Below, in pieces: positions 1 through 9,724 of a DNA stretch of 64,000 nt. The DNA comes from Treponema sp. (GTDB taxonomy: Bacteria > Spirochaetota > Spirochaetia > Treponematales > Treponemataceae). A program made the position numbers and the translations under genes. The notes beneath the pieces were generated by a model. It saw only the letters and a list, made by a program, of their open reading frames with translations. It ran no database searches and had not been told where the DNA came from. The stretch lies in NCBI GenBank assembly GCA_016290995.1, contig JAEEVR010000014.1:1-64000 (forward strand), written 5' to 3'. The first letter of the stretch is position 1; the number at the start of each line of letters is the position of its first letter.

Positions 1-520
1 CGTCGTCTTCGTAAGCGCGGTCGGCAAAAACTTCGCTGGCGCATTTTATGCCAACTTCTTTTGCGGCAGTTAAAAGCGCGCTTCCGCTTAGGCCAATAAG
101 AACAAGACTTTCGTCAACTTGCGCCACGGCTTCGGCGATGGCTAGGGCAAGACGCTCGTCTTTGGCCGCCATATTGTACATGGCGCCGTGCGGCTTTACA
201 TGGTTCATCTTGATTCCGCTTGCCTTGCAAAAAGCGTTTAGAGCGCCGATTTGATAGACCACCATCGCCTTCAATTCTTTTGGCGAAACGTTCATGTTCC
301 TGCGGCCAAAGCCCGCCAAGTCAGGAAAGCCCGGATGCGCGCCGACTTTCACTCCGTTTTCTTTTGCGAGCGCGACAGTTTTTTCCATCACTAACGGGTC
401 GGAAGCGTGGAAGCCACACGCGATGTTGGCGGAACTGATGAATTTAATCACTTCATCGTCCATTCCGATTTTGTAATTTCCAAAACTTTCTCCCAAGTCG
501 CAATTCAAATCAATTTTCAT
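1..520 (-). CDS. pxpA: 5-oxoprolinase subunit A (PxpA, LamB/YcsF family), C-terminus truncated by window edge
   Basis: Reverse complement from 520 reads [42 protein letters not shown], the characteristic LamB/YcsF N-terminus; overlaps the next gene by 4 nt. Confidence 0.93.
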   Translation of the reverse strand, partial: MKIDLNCDLGESFGNYKIGMDDEVIKFISSANIACGFHASDPLVMEKTVALAKENGVKVGAHPGFPDLAGFGRRNMNVSPKELKAMVVYQIGALNAFCKASGIKMNHVKPHGAMYNMAAKDERLALAIAEAVAQVDESLVLIGLSGSALLTAAKEVGIKCASEVFADRAYEDD

Positions 521-1335
521 ATAGCCGTTCCTAGCGAATCAATAATTTCTTTTTCTGTGTCCATGTTGAATCCGTCCACGCTGAGGTTTTGCTTTTTCAA
601 AACGCCGTCAACGCTTCCCATTTCAACAGTCTTTTTAATAAACGCTTTCGCTTCTTCAAAATTCATAAAGACTTTCACGCCGCTCAACTTTTCAAGGTAG
701 GCGATGATTGCGTACGCGCCCCAGTTTGAAACCGTCGCGATCACAAGCTCGTCCACCGTGATGACGCAAGGCTTTAGCGAAAGTTTTTCCTCAATGATTG
801 AGGCGACGTTTCCCATGCCGATTTCGTTTCCGCCGTCGCCAACGCCGATTGTTGGAACGATTCCAAAAGCGATGCGAAAAAACAAATCAACGCTGGCTGT
901 CTTGTCGCTTATGCTCACGCCGCGCATGTTGGCGTATTCGCGGGCGGCGTTCTCTCCGCATCGCTCAACGCTTATCAAACCTACCGGCGTGTATTTTCCA
1001 AGCAACTCCATGCACCAGCTTACATCGGCGTTCATCGGCATGTACAAAACATCGATTCCCTCCGATTCAAAAAAGCCCTTGCAAAAATCGTCGGTAAGAA
1101 TCATCGGCTTAAAGCCTAGCTTTTGCAAAGCCTTGGCAAGAAACAAAGTTCCCACCGGCCCGTCAGTTTCCGCAAAGCCCGCCACATAAAATCCTGTGGC
1201 CAGGAACACAGTTCCCTTTTCCCAGTTGAGAATTGTCTGGGCGGCCTTCTTTGCGTAACTGTCGGTTTTGTAGCCGCGCAGAATGTCCATTCCTCTGCCC
1301 GAATGCCGCAAAACTATGTCTTCTATCGATTCCAT
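517..1335 (-). CDS. DUF4392 / D-glutamate cyclase-like C-terminal domain protein
   Basis: Motif [13 protein letters not shown] and overall pattern of DUF4392, the C-terminal domain of mammalian DGLUCY (C14orf159). Confidence 0.8.
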   Translation of the reverse strand: MESIEDIVLRHSGRGMDILRGYKTDSYAKKAAQTILNWEKGTVFLATGFYVAGFAETDGPVGTLFLAKALQKLGFKPMILTDDFCKGFFESEGIDVLYMPMNADVSWCMELLGKYTPVGLISVERCGENAAREYANMRGVSISDKTASVDLFFRIAFGIVPTIGVGDGGNEIGMGNVASIIEEKLSLKPCVITVDELVIATVSNWGAYAIIAYLEKLSGVKVFMNFEEAKAFIKKTVEMGSVDGVLKKQNLSVDGFNMDTEKEIIDSLGTAI

Positions 1336-1337
1336 AA

Positions 1338-2195
1338 TTAAATTATGTCGGCCTTGTATCCCGTCTCTTTTTCAAAATCCTCGACGGCCGCCTTCTGCAA
1401 TTTCTTCAAAAGTTCGGGCGCCTTTCCTCCGACTTTCTTTCCGTCGATTTCATAAGCCGCCAATCCCAGCGTTCCTGCCGAAGTGATGAAAATTTCGTCC
1501 GCGGCGAAAAGCTCGTCCAATGTAAAAACTCTTTCTTCGTAAGGAACGCCAAGCTTTTGGCAAAGAGAAATAAAGTGGCGGCGTGTGACGCCCGGAAGAA
1601 TCAATTCGTCCAAGGGCGGCGTGATAAAAACTCCGTCCTTGATTATGTTGACGTTTGTGTGCGCGCATTCTGTAACGCGCGATCCGCGATGGAAAATCAC
1701 TTCCTTGGCGCCAGCCTCAAACGCTTTTTGGCTTCCCATAACGCTAGGCAGCAAGTTCAATGTTTTTATGTTGCAGTGAAAAAAGCGCGTGTCTTCTTCC
1801 GTAATTAACTTGCAGGGATTTCGCAAGTCAGTCAATTTTGATTCGGTGATGTTAATCAAAAGGTTCGGCTCGACATTCGGAAAAAGGTGGTTTCGCGCCG
1901 CCGTTCCTCTTGTGACTTCCCAGTAAACAAAGCAAACGCCGTCAGAGTCCATCGCGTCTATGCACTTTTGCAATTCGGCGACAAGCTCTTCTTTTGTCAG
2001 CTTGAACGGAATCTTAACGGCCTTGAGGCTGTTGTAAAAACGCTCGACGTGCCAATCCGTCTCAAAAATTTTTCGATTGGCGCAGTAAGTGGCGTCGTAA
2101 ACGCCGTCTCCAAAAAACATGGCTCTGTCCAAGAAGGGAATTGTCATCTCTTCCTGCAAACCCATCTTTCCGTTGTAATACGCAACATTCTTCAT
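1338..2195 (-). CDS. Class IV PLP aminotransferase, likely D-amino-acid transaminase
   Basis: Fold-type IV pattern (FLDRAMFFGDGVYDATY, RGTAARNHLFP, KTLNLLPSVMGSQKAFEAGAKEVIFHRGSRVTECAHTN). Confidence 0.85.
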   Translation of the reverse strand: MKNVAYYNGKMGLQEEMTIPFLDRAMFFGDGVYDATYCANRKIFETDWHVERFYNSLKAVKIPFKLTKEELVAELQKCIDAMDSDGVCFVYWEVTRGTAARNHLFPNVEPNLLINITESKLTDLRNPCKLITEEDTRFFHCNIKTLNLLPSVMGSQKAFEAGAKEVIFHRGSRVTECAHTNVNIIKDGVFITPPLDELILPGVTRRHFISLCQKLGVPYEERVFTLDELFAADEIFITSAGTLGLAAYEIDGKKVGGKAPELLKKLQKAAVEDFEKETGYKADII

Positions 2196-2214
2196 TTTTT
2201 TGCCTCCGTTCTAT

Positions 2215-3033
2215 TTAATTTTGCAATTGCGCTTCTGGAATGTCTGTTATCAACATGTGGCCAGGCGCGTGCGTGATGCAAAAATCGGGCTTTGAATTCA
2301 TCACCACGCTTTGAGGAGTAACCCCACAACACCAAAAAACCGGAACCTCGCCTTCTCTAATAGCGCTTGGCTCGCCAAAATCCGGCTTGCTTATGTCCTT
2401 TATTCCAATCACTTCGGGCGAACCTATATGGATTGGAGCGCCGTGGACTTTCGGCACTTTGGCCGTCACCGTAACCGCTTTTACAATTTGCTCATGCCGA
2501 ATTGGCCTCATCGACACGACCATTTTTCCGCTGAAAATTCCAGCGGGTTTTGTATCGATGTTCGTAAGATACATCGGAACATTGTGGTTTTCAGAAATGT
2601 TCCTGACATCTATTCCGGCGGCCATAAGCGGCGCCTCAAATGAAAAGCTGCAGCCTATCACAAAAGACACAAGGTCGTCGCGCCAATAAAGGCTGGCGTC
2701 CTCGCATTCCTTGACAAGCTTTCCGTTTTCCCAAATTCTGTATTTGGGAACGTCCTTCGCAATGTCGCAGTCAGCGGCGGAAGAGTTAAGGAATCTGTTT
2801 CCTTCGTCGCCAACTTCCAAGAGCGGGCAAGACTGCGGATTGCGCTGGCAAAAAAGCAAAAAGTCGTAGGCGTATTTTTTGGGCAAAATGCAAAGGTTGG
2901 CCTGCGCCCAGCCGTCGCACATGCCGGATGTTTGACTCGTAATTTTTCCTTCGCGTATAAGACGGCGAACTTCCAGCGGACTTGAGTTTTTGTATGGATT
3001 TATGTTTTGCATTATGCCTCCTTGCGCCTTCAT
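2215..3033 (-). CDS. DUF1445 (YcsI-like) putative hydro-lyase / D-glutamate cyclase N-terminal-like protein; start probably 3012
   Basis: SPLEVRRLIREGKITSQTSGMCDGWAQANLCILPKKYAYDFLLFCQRNPQSCPLLEVGD is the DUF1445 pattern. Confidence 0.88.
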   Translation of the reverse strand: MKAQGGIMQNINPYKNSSPLEVRRLIREGKITSQTSGMCDGWAQANLCILPKKYAYDFLLFCQRNPQSCPLLEVGDEGNRFLNSSAADCDIAKDVPKYRIWENGKLVKECEDASLYWRDDLVSFVIGCSFSFEAPLMAAGIDVRNISENHNVPMYLTNIDTKPAGIFSGKMVVSMRPIRHEQIVKAVTVTAKVPKVHGAPIHIGSPEVIGIKDISKPDFGEPSAIREGEVPVFWCCGVTPQSVVMNSKPDFCITHAPGHMLITDIPEAQLQN

Positions 3034-4706
3034 TAAAAATTCGAGCGGCGGTCTATTTTGAATTTTACTTTTGTTCCAGGAAGCGCCTGCGCCAACTTGT
3101 ACATCGACGCTTTTTTAACGCAGGCGATTTTGGCGTAGCCGCCGGTCGTCTGCCTGTCCGCCGCCATCACAAGCGGAAGTCCTGCCGACGTTATTTGCAC
3201 GGCGCCAAAAGGAATCGCGTCGGAAATTATGTCCGTCTTTCCACAGTCAAGGCTTGGCCCGTCAAAACGGATTCCCATCCTGTCGCTTTGCGCGCCAACC
3301 GTATAAACGGCGGCGGAAAATTTTTCCAAGCCCTCCGCGCCAAAAAAATCCGACTGCGACGACTTTACGCATTCCAACACCAGCGGCTCTTCGCAAGCGC
3401 GGCTCATTCCAAAAGCGCCGCTTTCGCCAAGCGCGCCAACAAAGCGGGGAGTCGCCGCGGCATTCCCGCAGCCCAAGGCAAGCGCATCTCCTGCGGCAAG
3501 CGGACTTCCTCCGTAGCCGCCAATCTTGCTCTTTATGTTTGTGGAGGCGCTTCCAAAAACTTTATGCGCAAGAACGCCGCCTCCAAAAGCGATATACGAA
3601 CGTAGGCCTTTTGAGACAGAGCCACATTCAAGGACGGCGCCTGCCTTTGCGAAAATTCTTTTGTTCATCTCCACATGGACGCCGTCCAAAGCCGCTCCCT
3701 CAAAGGCCGCGCCGCAAATCGCAAAAGCGCAATCGCTCGTAAAACGAATTTTTGGGCCAAGCAATGTCGTTTCAAGGCAGGCAGCGTTCTCTTCGTTCCC
3801 GCAAAGCGCGTTGGCCAAATCAAAGCTCGTTTTGTCCATTACGCCGCTTTGCGAGATTCCGTATTTTTGGAATCCAACAACGCCGCCGTCTTGAATCGTG
3901 GTCATCAAGCCCGCTTCAAGAATTTCGATTCCGCCGCCGCACTCGTATTTTTCTTTTAACGCGCTTTTGGCGGCGCCTCCTCCCAAGCCCATTTCTTCAA
4001 GCCATTTCTTTTCGTCAAAACGCTCAAAGTCGCTTTTGCTGATGGGTTCAAAGCGGATTTTGTCTCCAGCCTTGTATAAAAAAATCGGATCGCGCTCAAG
4101 GTCAAAAACTTTGAGCGGCGTTCTTCCTATGATGTTCCAGCCGCCGGGCGATTCAGACGGATAAAGGCCTGTTTGCTTTCCGCCGATGGCCACGCTTCCC
4201 GCGGGGATTTTTGTCCGCGGCGTTTCAAGCCTGGGAGTTTCTAGCCGCTCGTCCATTCCGCCTAAATACGGAAAGCCCGGCAAAAATCCCATCATGTAAA
4301 TCAAGTAGTCTGTGGAAGAGTGAATCTTAACCGCTTCCTCTTCCGAAAGCCTTGCGTTGGCGCAAACGCGCTCAAGGTCAGGCGCGAATTCCTTGCCTTC
4401 GTAGCAAACGGGAATCGCTATTGTCTTTCCGCAAGCAACGCCGCCCGCTTCTGCGCCGCAAGTTTTTTCAAGGGCTTCAAGCGCGATTTTTTTTAGCAAG
4501 GATGGCTTGCATTTTTTTTGGTCAAAATAAACGCTCGCGGCGCAATAAGTCGGAACAATTTCAAAGATTTCCGGCATGTCCTTGGTCAAAGAGGAGAACT
4601 TTTCGACAAAAGCGAATATTCGCCTGTTCACTTCCGGGCAAATTTTTTGCTCGAACTGAATCTGCAGAGAATCTTCGCTTGCAAGGACAATCTTCGCCGC
4701 ATCCAT
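3033..4706 (-). CDS. 5-oxoprolinase PxpB-PxpC fusion (KipI/KipA-like)
   Basis: N-terminal PxpB (MGFLPGFPYLGGMDERLETPRLETPRTKIPAGSVAIGGKQTGLYPSESPGGWNIIGRT) followed by PxpC biotin-dependent carboxylase-like domain (LEAGLMTTIQDGG). Confidence 0.93.
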   Translation of the reverse strand: MDAAKIVLASEDSLQIQFEQKICPEVNRRIFAFVEKFSSLTKDMPEIFEIVPTYCAASVYFDQKKCKPSLLKKIALEALEKTCGAEAGGVACGKTIAIPVCYEGKEFAPDLERVCANARLSEEEAVKIHSSTDYLIYMMGFLPGFPYLGGMDERLETPRLETPRTKIPAGSVAIGGKQTGLYPSESPGGWNIIGRTPLKVFDLERDPIFLYKAGDKIRFEPISKSDFERFDEKKWLEEMGLGGGAAKSALKEKYECGGGIEILEAGLMTTIQDGGVVGFQKYGISQSGVMDKTSFDLANALCGNEENAACLETTLLGPKIRFTSDCAFAICGAAFEGAALDGVHVEMNKRIFAKAGAVLECGSVSKGLRSYIAFGGGVLAHKVFGSASTNIKSKIGGYGGSPLAAGDALALGCGNAAATPRFVGALGESGAFGMSRACEEPLVLECVKSSQSDFFGAEGLEKFSAAVYTVGAQSDRMGIRFDGPSLDCGKTDIISDAIPFGAVQITSAGLPLVMAADRQTTGGYAKIACVKKASMYKLAQALPGTKVKFKIDRRSNF

Positions 4707-5455
4707 TAATTCCCGCCAAGATAAGCCTTTTGCACTTCCGGGTTTGCGGCCAACTCTTCGCTTTTTCCGCTCGCGATTATTTCGCCGGTTTGCAAAACAT
4801 AACCGCGATCGGCAAAGTCAAGCGCGACCTTTGCGTTTTGTTCGACCAAAAGAAGCGTCATCTTTTTTTGAATGTTCAAACGCTTAAGGGCGCGGAACAT
4901 CTCGAACATCAATTTTGGCGCGAGTCCCATGCTGGGTTCATCCAACATGATAAAGTCGCAATCAGTCATAAGCGCCCGGCCCACCGCAAGCATTTGCTGC
5001 TCGCCGCCCGACAAAAGTTCGCTTCGTTGCTTGCGGCGCTCGTAAAGGCGCGGGAACAAATCGTAAAGCAGCTCGTACAATTCCATCGTGCGCATTTCAT
5101 GGTGGTCTTCGTTCTTACGGCCATAGCAAGCCATTTGAAGGTTTTCTTCCACCGTGAGGTTTCCAAAAATATGGCGGCCTTCAGGCACAAGGCACATCAT
5201 CTTTCTCTTAATCAAGTCCTGCGGTTCTGTTTTGAGAATGCTGCGTCCGTCATAAAGAATGTCTCCTTCAAGAACGGTCGGAGCCTCAGGCTTTGGCAAA
5301 CGCGACAACGTTAGCAAAGTCGAAGTCTTTCCCGCGCCGTTCGCTCCGATTAACGTGACAATCTCTCCCCTGTCAACATTAAAGCTTATGCCGTGCAAGG
5401 CTTCTATGTTTCCGTATCCAACCTTTAAATTCTTAACTTCAAGCAACATAATCAA
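4706..5455 (-). CDS. Branched-chain/HAAT-family ABC transporter ATP-binding protein LivF-like
   Basis: Walker A GANGAGKTS, LSGGEQQMLAVGRALM, LLVEQNAKVAL. Confidence 0.93.
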   Translation of the reverse strand: MIMLLEVKNLKVGYGNIEALHGISFNVDRGEIVTLIGANGAGKTSTLLTLSRLPKPEAPTVLEGDILYDGRSILKTEPQDLIKRKMMCLVPEGRHIFGNLTVEENLQMACYGRKNEDHHEMRTMELYELLYDLFPRLYERRKQRSELLSGGEQQMLAVGRALMTDCDFIMLDEPSMGLAPKLMFEMFRALKRLNIQKKMTLLLVEQNAKVALDFADRGYVLQTGEIIASGKSEELAANPEVQKAYLGGN

Positions 5456-6294
5456 ACCTCCTTTGCCCTCTTTGAAGGCAATCCTGAATACGCGTCCTTA
5501 ATGCTGATGTCCGCGTTTCCAAGATAAGCCTCGATGACGGCCGGATTTTTTTGGATTTGCTCGGGCGTTCCTTCCGCAAGCTCCTTTCCAAAATTGATTA
5601 CCTTTACGTTGTCCGCCAGCGTGTTAACGACTTGCATCTGGTGCTCGATCATCCAAATCGTTATGCCAAAGGTGTCGTGAATCCATTTAATGTAAGAAAT
5701 CAATCCGTCAAGGTCGGAAGTGGAAAGTCCTGCGGCCGGTTCGTCCAACATCAAAAGCTTTGGATTCAAACTGAGCGCGCGGGCGATTTCAACGCGGCGC
5801 TGAATTCCGTACGGAAGGTTTTTTGGAAAGTCCAAAGCCTTGTCCGCAAGGCTGAACTTTTCCAAAAGCTCCCACGCCACTTTATGAATTTGCGCCTCGC
5901 GCTCCTTGTACTTTTTTGTCCTAAGAAAAACGTCCTTCAAGCCAAAGCCAAGCCGCGAATGTTGCGCGATGCAAATGTTGTCAAGAACAGTCATGTCGCT
6001 CCACAAGCGAATGTTCTGAAAGGTTCGGCCAATCTGCAAGTCAGCGATGACGTGCGGCCTCATGCCGTTTATTCTTGTTCCGTCAAAAACAATGTCGCCT
6101 TCGGACGGAACGTAAAAGCCGCTCACCAAGTTGAACACGGTTGTCTTACCCGCGCCGTTTGGTCCGATCAATGCGTTTATCGAACCCTTCTTGATGTCAA
6201 CGTTGATGTCCGTCAAAGCCTGCAAGCCGCCAAAGCGATGCGTAAGATGATCTATCTTCAATAATGTTTCGCTCATGCCACGCCTCCTTCGCAA
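5452..6294 (-). CDS. HAAT-family ABC transporter ATP-binding protein LivG-like
   Basis: GPNGAGKTTVFNLVSGFY, QRRVEIARALSLNPKLLMLDEPAAGLS. Confidence 0.93.
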   Translation of the reverse strand: MRRRRGMSETLLKIDHLTHRFGGLQALTDINVDIKKGSINALIGPNGAGKTTVFNLVSGFYVPSEGDIVFDGTRINGMRPHVIADLQIGRTFQNIRLWSDMTVLDNICIAQHSRLGFGLKDVFLRTKKYKEREAQIHKVAWELLEKFSLADKALDFPKNLPYGIQRRVEIARALSLNPKLLMLDEPAAGLSTSDLDGLISYIKWIHDTFGITIWMIEHQMQVVNTLADNVKVINFGKELAEGTPEQIQKNPAVIEAYLGNADISIKDAYSGLPSKRAKEV

Positions 6295-7340
6295 GCCGCG
6301 TTAGCTTCCCTAACTAGGTTCTTGTCCACAGGGAAGAGCTTCTTGAGCCGCGGGAAAACCTGCGTCAATTCCTTTGAGCCCATGATTCCTTCGGGATGGA
6401 ATTCCATAATCAAAATCAAGATTAACGGAATGATTACCCACTTTAAGATTTGGGCCGGGCGCAAAAGTTCCAGCAAAATCGTAAACACAACCGCCGAAAG
6501 AACCGATCCGCTCAGCGAGCCCATGCCGCCAAGGTAAACCATTACCAAAGACTCGGTTGACTTCATGATTCCAAAACTTGCCGGATTGATAAAGCCAAGC
6601 AAGTGCGCGAACAAGCCGCCTGCGATTCCGGCCAAGAAGGAGCTGAAGGTAAATGCGATGAGCTTCATGTTGTTGGTGTTGACCGACATGATTTCCGCCG
6701 AAATCTCGTCGTACTTAACCGCGCTGATTCCCTTTCCCAAAGTTGAATTCATAAGAAAGTGAATTGAAACAATCGCAAAGACCGCAAAGACAAGCGCCCA
6801 AATCAAAATCCACGGAACGTCAAAAACGTCGCCCATGCTGTTCATTACGCTCTTCATTCCCATAAGGCCGCGGCTTCCGCCAACCAAAGGAATGTTGTTT
6901 ATCGCCGTCGTGACGATAAAGTTTGCGGCCACCGTGATAATCGCAAGATAGTCGTCGCGCGTCTTGAACGAAGGAATGGCGACGATTAGGCTTACCAGCA
7001 TCGCGCCAAGTCCTCCAAGCAAAATGCAAATCGGAAAGCCGATTACTGCAAGGTTTTCTGGCAAAAGCGCGCTGCCGGTGATTGAGTTTCCGTCCTTGAA
7101 TAAAATCAGCGACGCGACGGCTGAGACATAAGCGCCGGTGGCCATAAAGCCGCCGTGGCCGCAACTGAATTCTCCCATGTAGCCGTTTACGATGTTCAAG
7201 CTCGCCGACATTATCGCGTTAATGCAAATCGTCACGATGATTGTCTGAAAGTAGTTGTTTATTATTTCAAACTTGGCGAGAACCGTAATGATTAAGATCA
7301 TCGCGATTGTCGTCAAAGGCATTATCAGCTTTCTATTCAT
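6273..7340 (-). CDS. HAAT-family ABC transporter permease LivM-like
   Basis: Polytopic; LivM-type pattern TRDDYLAIITVAANFI, FAGSFLAGIAGGL-like region. Confidence 0.9.
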   Translation of the reverse strand: MNRKLIMPLTTIAMILIITVLAKFEIINNYFQTIIVTICINAIMSASLNIVNGYMGEFSCGHGGFMATGAYVSAVASLILFKDGNSITGSALLPENLAVIGFPICILLGGLGAMLVSLIVAIPSFKTRDDYLAIITVAANFIVTTAINNIPLVGGSRGLMGMKSVMNSMGDVFDVPWILIWALVFAVFAIVSIHFLMNSTLGKGISAVKYDEISAEIMSVNTNNMKLIAFTFSSFLAGIAGGLFAHLLGFINPASFGIMKSTESLVMVYLGGMGSLSGSVLSAVVFTILLELLRPAQILKWVIIPLILILIMEFHPEGIMGSKELTQVFPRLKKLFPVDKNLVREANAACEGGVA

Positions 7341-7349
7341 AAGCGCTCC

Positions 7350-8303
7350 TTAAATCTTTGTGCTCTTGGCCAAGCCAAAAAATCCTGTCGGCTTGATTGT
7401 TAGAATAACCAAAAGGATTACAAACGAAACCAAATCCTTGTAGCTTGACGGCAAGAACGCCGTAACAAAAATCTCGATAAATCCAAGCAAGAATCCGCCG
7501 ATAAAGGCTCCCTTGATGTCGCCGATTCCTCCGACAACCGCGGCGATAAAGGCCTTCCATCCGATAATCATTCCCATGTAAGGATCCATTACCGGGTATG
7601 ACATTCCAAAAAGAATTCCGGCTACAGCCGCCAGCGCTGAGCCAAGCGCGAAGGTGAATGTGATTACTGTATTTACAGGGATTCCCATCAAAGGAATCGC
7701 GAACTTGTCATAGGAAATCGCGCGCATGCTCATTCCCAAAGTGGTCTTTTGAACGATGAACTGCAAAATCGCGAAAATCAAAACGGCGCTGACAATTACC
7801 AAAACCTTTAGGCTTGTGATTGTGACAGGACCAATGTTCCAAACATATTTTGGAAGGATGTCCGGAAAACTTCTTGCCGAAGCGCCAAGAACAGCAAGGT
7901 TTCCGTTTTCAAGAATAAAGCCGATCATCAAAGCGGTGATGACAACGTAAAGTCTGTTGGCGCCCTTTGCCCTAAGCGGCTTGTAGGCCACTTTTTCTAT
8001 TCCCACGCCTAAAAGCGCTGTCAGCGCCATCGTGCTAACAAGCGTGATTACAAACAAGGGGATTCCAACCAATCCAGAAATTTTTGCCGTGATAAAAGCG
8101 ACAACAAAAAACGCGATGTAGGTTGACGTCATGAAGATGTCTCCATGAGCGAAGTTTATGAGCCTCAAAACGCCGTAAACAAGGCAGTATCCGAGAGCGA
8201 TCATTGAATAAAAACTGCCCCATTGAAGGGCATTGAAAATATTTTGTATAAAAAAGGTCATAGACGCCTCCATCGTGAAAACTGGGGGCCAACCAAATCT
8301 CAT
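7350..8303 (-). CDS. HAAT-family ABC transporter permease LivH-like; start probably 8261
   Basis: QWGSFYSMIALGYCLVYGVLRLINFAHGDIFM and VVGGIGDIKGAFIGGFLLGFIE. Confidence 0.92.
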   Translation of the reverse strand: MRFGWPPVFTMEASMTFFIQNIFNALQWGSFYSMIALGYCLVYGVLRLINFAHGDIFMTSTYIAFFVVAFITAKISGLVGIPLFVITLVSTMALTALLGVGIEKVAYKPLRAKGANRLYVVITALMIGFILENGNLAVLGASARSFPDILPKYVWNIGPVTITSLKVLVIVSAVLIFAILQFIVQKTTLGMSMRAISYDKFAIPLMGIPVNTVITFTFALGSALAAVAGILFGMSYPVMDPYMGMIIGWKAFIAAVVGGIGDIKGAFIGGFLLGFIEIFVTAFLPSSYKDLVSFVILLVILTIKPTGFFGLAKSTKI

Positions 8304-8342
8304 TCAAAATCTTTTGGCCAGCCCCCGACAACTTAAGAAAAG

Positions 8343-9557
8343 TTACGGTTGCAAACTCTTTACGAATTCAAACTCGCCGTCCTTTGTTACCTTGACTACA
8401 ACCGCGTCCTTGATTGGGTCGCCGTCAGGAGTGAACTTCATGTTTCCGGTTACGCCGGCAAAGCTCTTGATTTTTCCCATCGCGTCCTTGATGGCCACAC
8501 GGTCCTTTTTCAAGTTGCCCGTAAGTCCCGCGTCTTGAATTGCCTGGAGGACAATGTAAGTCGCGTCGTATGTAAGAGCCGCAACGTCGTCAGGAACGTA
8601 TCCGTAAGCCTTTTGATACTTTGTGATGAACTCCTTTGTCTTTCCTGTCGCTCCCTTGGCGGCGTAGTGAGTCGTAAAGTAAGCGCCGACAACCGCTCCC
8701 TTCGAAAGCGGGAACAAGTCCGCGGAACCCCACGAGTCGGAACCCATGACCGGCTTTGACCAACCCAAGTCCTTGGCTTGCGAAGTGATCAATCCTACAA
8801 AGTTGTAGTAGTCGGGAAGATAAAGGAAGTCCGCCTTTGAGTTGACAACCTTTGTAAGCTGGACGCTAAAGTCTTGGTCCTTCTGTCCAAAGGATTCAAA
8901 AACAACAACCTTTCCGTACTTTGACTCCCATTCCTTTTTGAAAAGTTCGGCCAAAGTCTTTGAGTAGTCGTCCTCAAGGTTGTAGACGATGGCTACGTTC
9001 CTTCCCTTGAATGTTTCGCTGGCGAACTTAGCGGCCACAGGAGCCTGGAAGGGATCAAGAAAGCAGGCGCGGAAACAGAAGGGGCGGCCGGCCGTGGCCT
9101 TGGGATTTGTGGCCCATGGCGTGATCATCGGAACCCTCATGTCGTTGTAGATTTCGCCGGCGGGAATCGCGCGGCCTGAACCTTCGGGACCAATCGAAGC
9201 CAAAACTTTGTCAATGTCAATCAACTTGTTGGCGGCGTTGATGGCGGAATCCGACTTGAGTTCGTTGTCAACATAAACAAACTCAAGAAGATACTTTTCG
9301 CCCTTAACGTCCAGGCCGCCGGCGGCGTTGATTTCTTTTTTAATGATTTCGCCCGCGAATTTGGCGCTCTCGCCTACTTTGGGAGAATCGCCTGTGAGAG
9401 GAATGTTAAATCCAAGCTTGATTGTTTTCTGCTTAGGGGCAGAAAAAGAACTCGTCGTCGCAAAAAGAGCGACAACTCCAAGAACAATTGCCGTCTGAAG
9501 TCTCTTCATATTCAGCTCCTTGTTTTTTCGCAAAGAGCTTTTCTGAAAAGACAGCAA
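8343..9557 (-). CDS. HAAT-family substrate-binding protein LivK-like; start probably 9509 (MKRLQTAIVLG)
   Basis: Signal peptide; IKLGFNIPLTGDSPKVGESAKFAGEI; SD aggag upstream of 9509. Confidence 0.92.
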   Translation of the reverse strand: MLSFQKSSLRKNKELNMKRLQTAIVLGVVALFATTSSFSAPKQKTIKLGFNIPLTGDSPKVGESAKFAGEIIKKEINAAGGLDVKGEKYLLEFVYVDNELKSDSAINAANKLIDIDKVLASIGPEGSGRAIPAGEIYNDMRVPMITPWATNPKATAGRPFCFRACFLDPFQAPVAAKFASETFKGRNVAIVYNLEDDYSKTLAELFKKEWESKYGKVVVFESFGQKDQDFSVQLTKVVNSKADFLYLPDYYNFVGLITSQAKDLGWSKPVMGSDSWGSADLFPLSKGAVVGAYFTTHYAAKGATGKTKEFITKYQKAYGYVPDDVAALTYDATYIVLQAIQDAGLTGNLKKDRVAIKDAMGKIKSFAGVTGNMKFTPDGDPIKDAVVVKVTKDGEFEFVKSLQP

Positions 9558-9724
9558 AGATCTTTGCGCGAAAGATTAAGATGCCATACGACATCTTTTC
9601 ATGCACAGCGTCTTTGCTGACGTTCTGATGATGCAAACCTAACAAAAATCGGCTTTTTTTGCACTGTACAAAGCGCACAAATTATTTATTTTTTTATTGT
9701 GCGTTTTGTCCATACATTTTTTGC

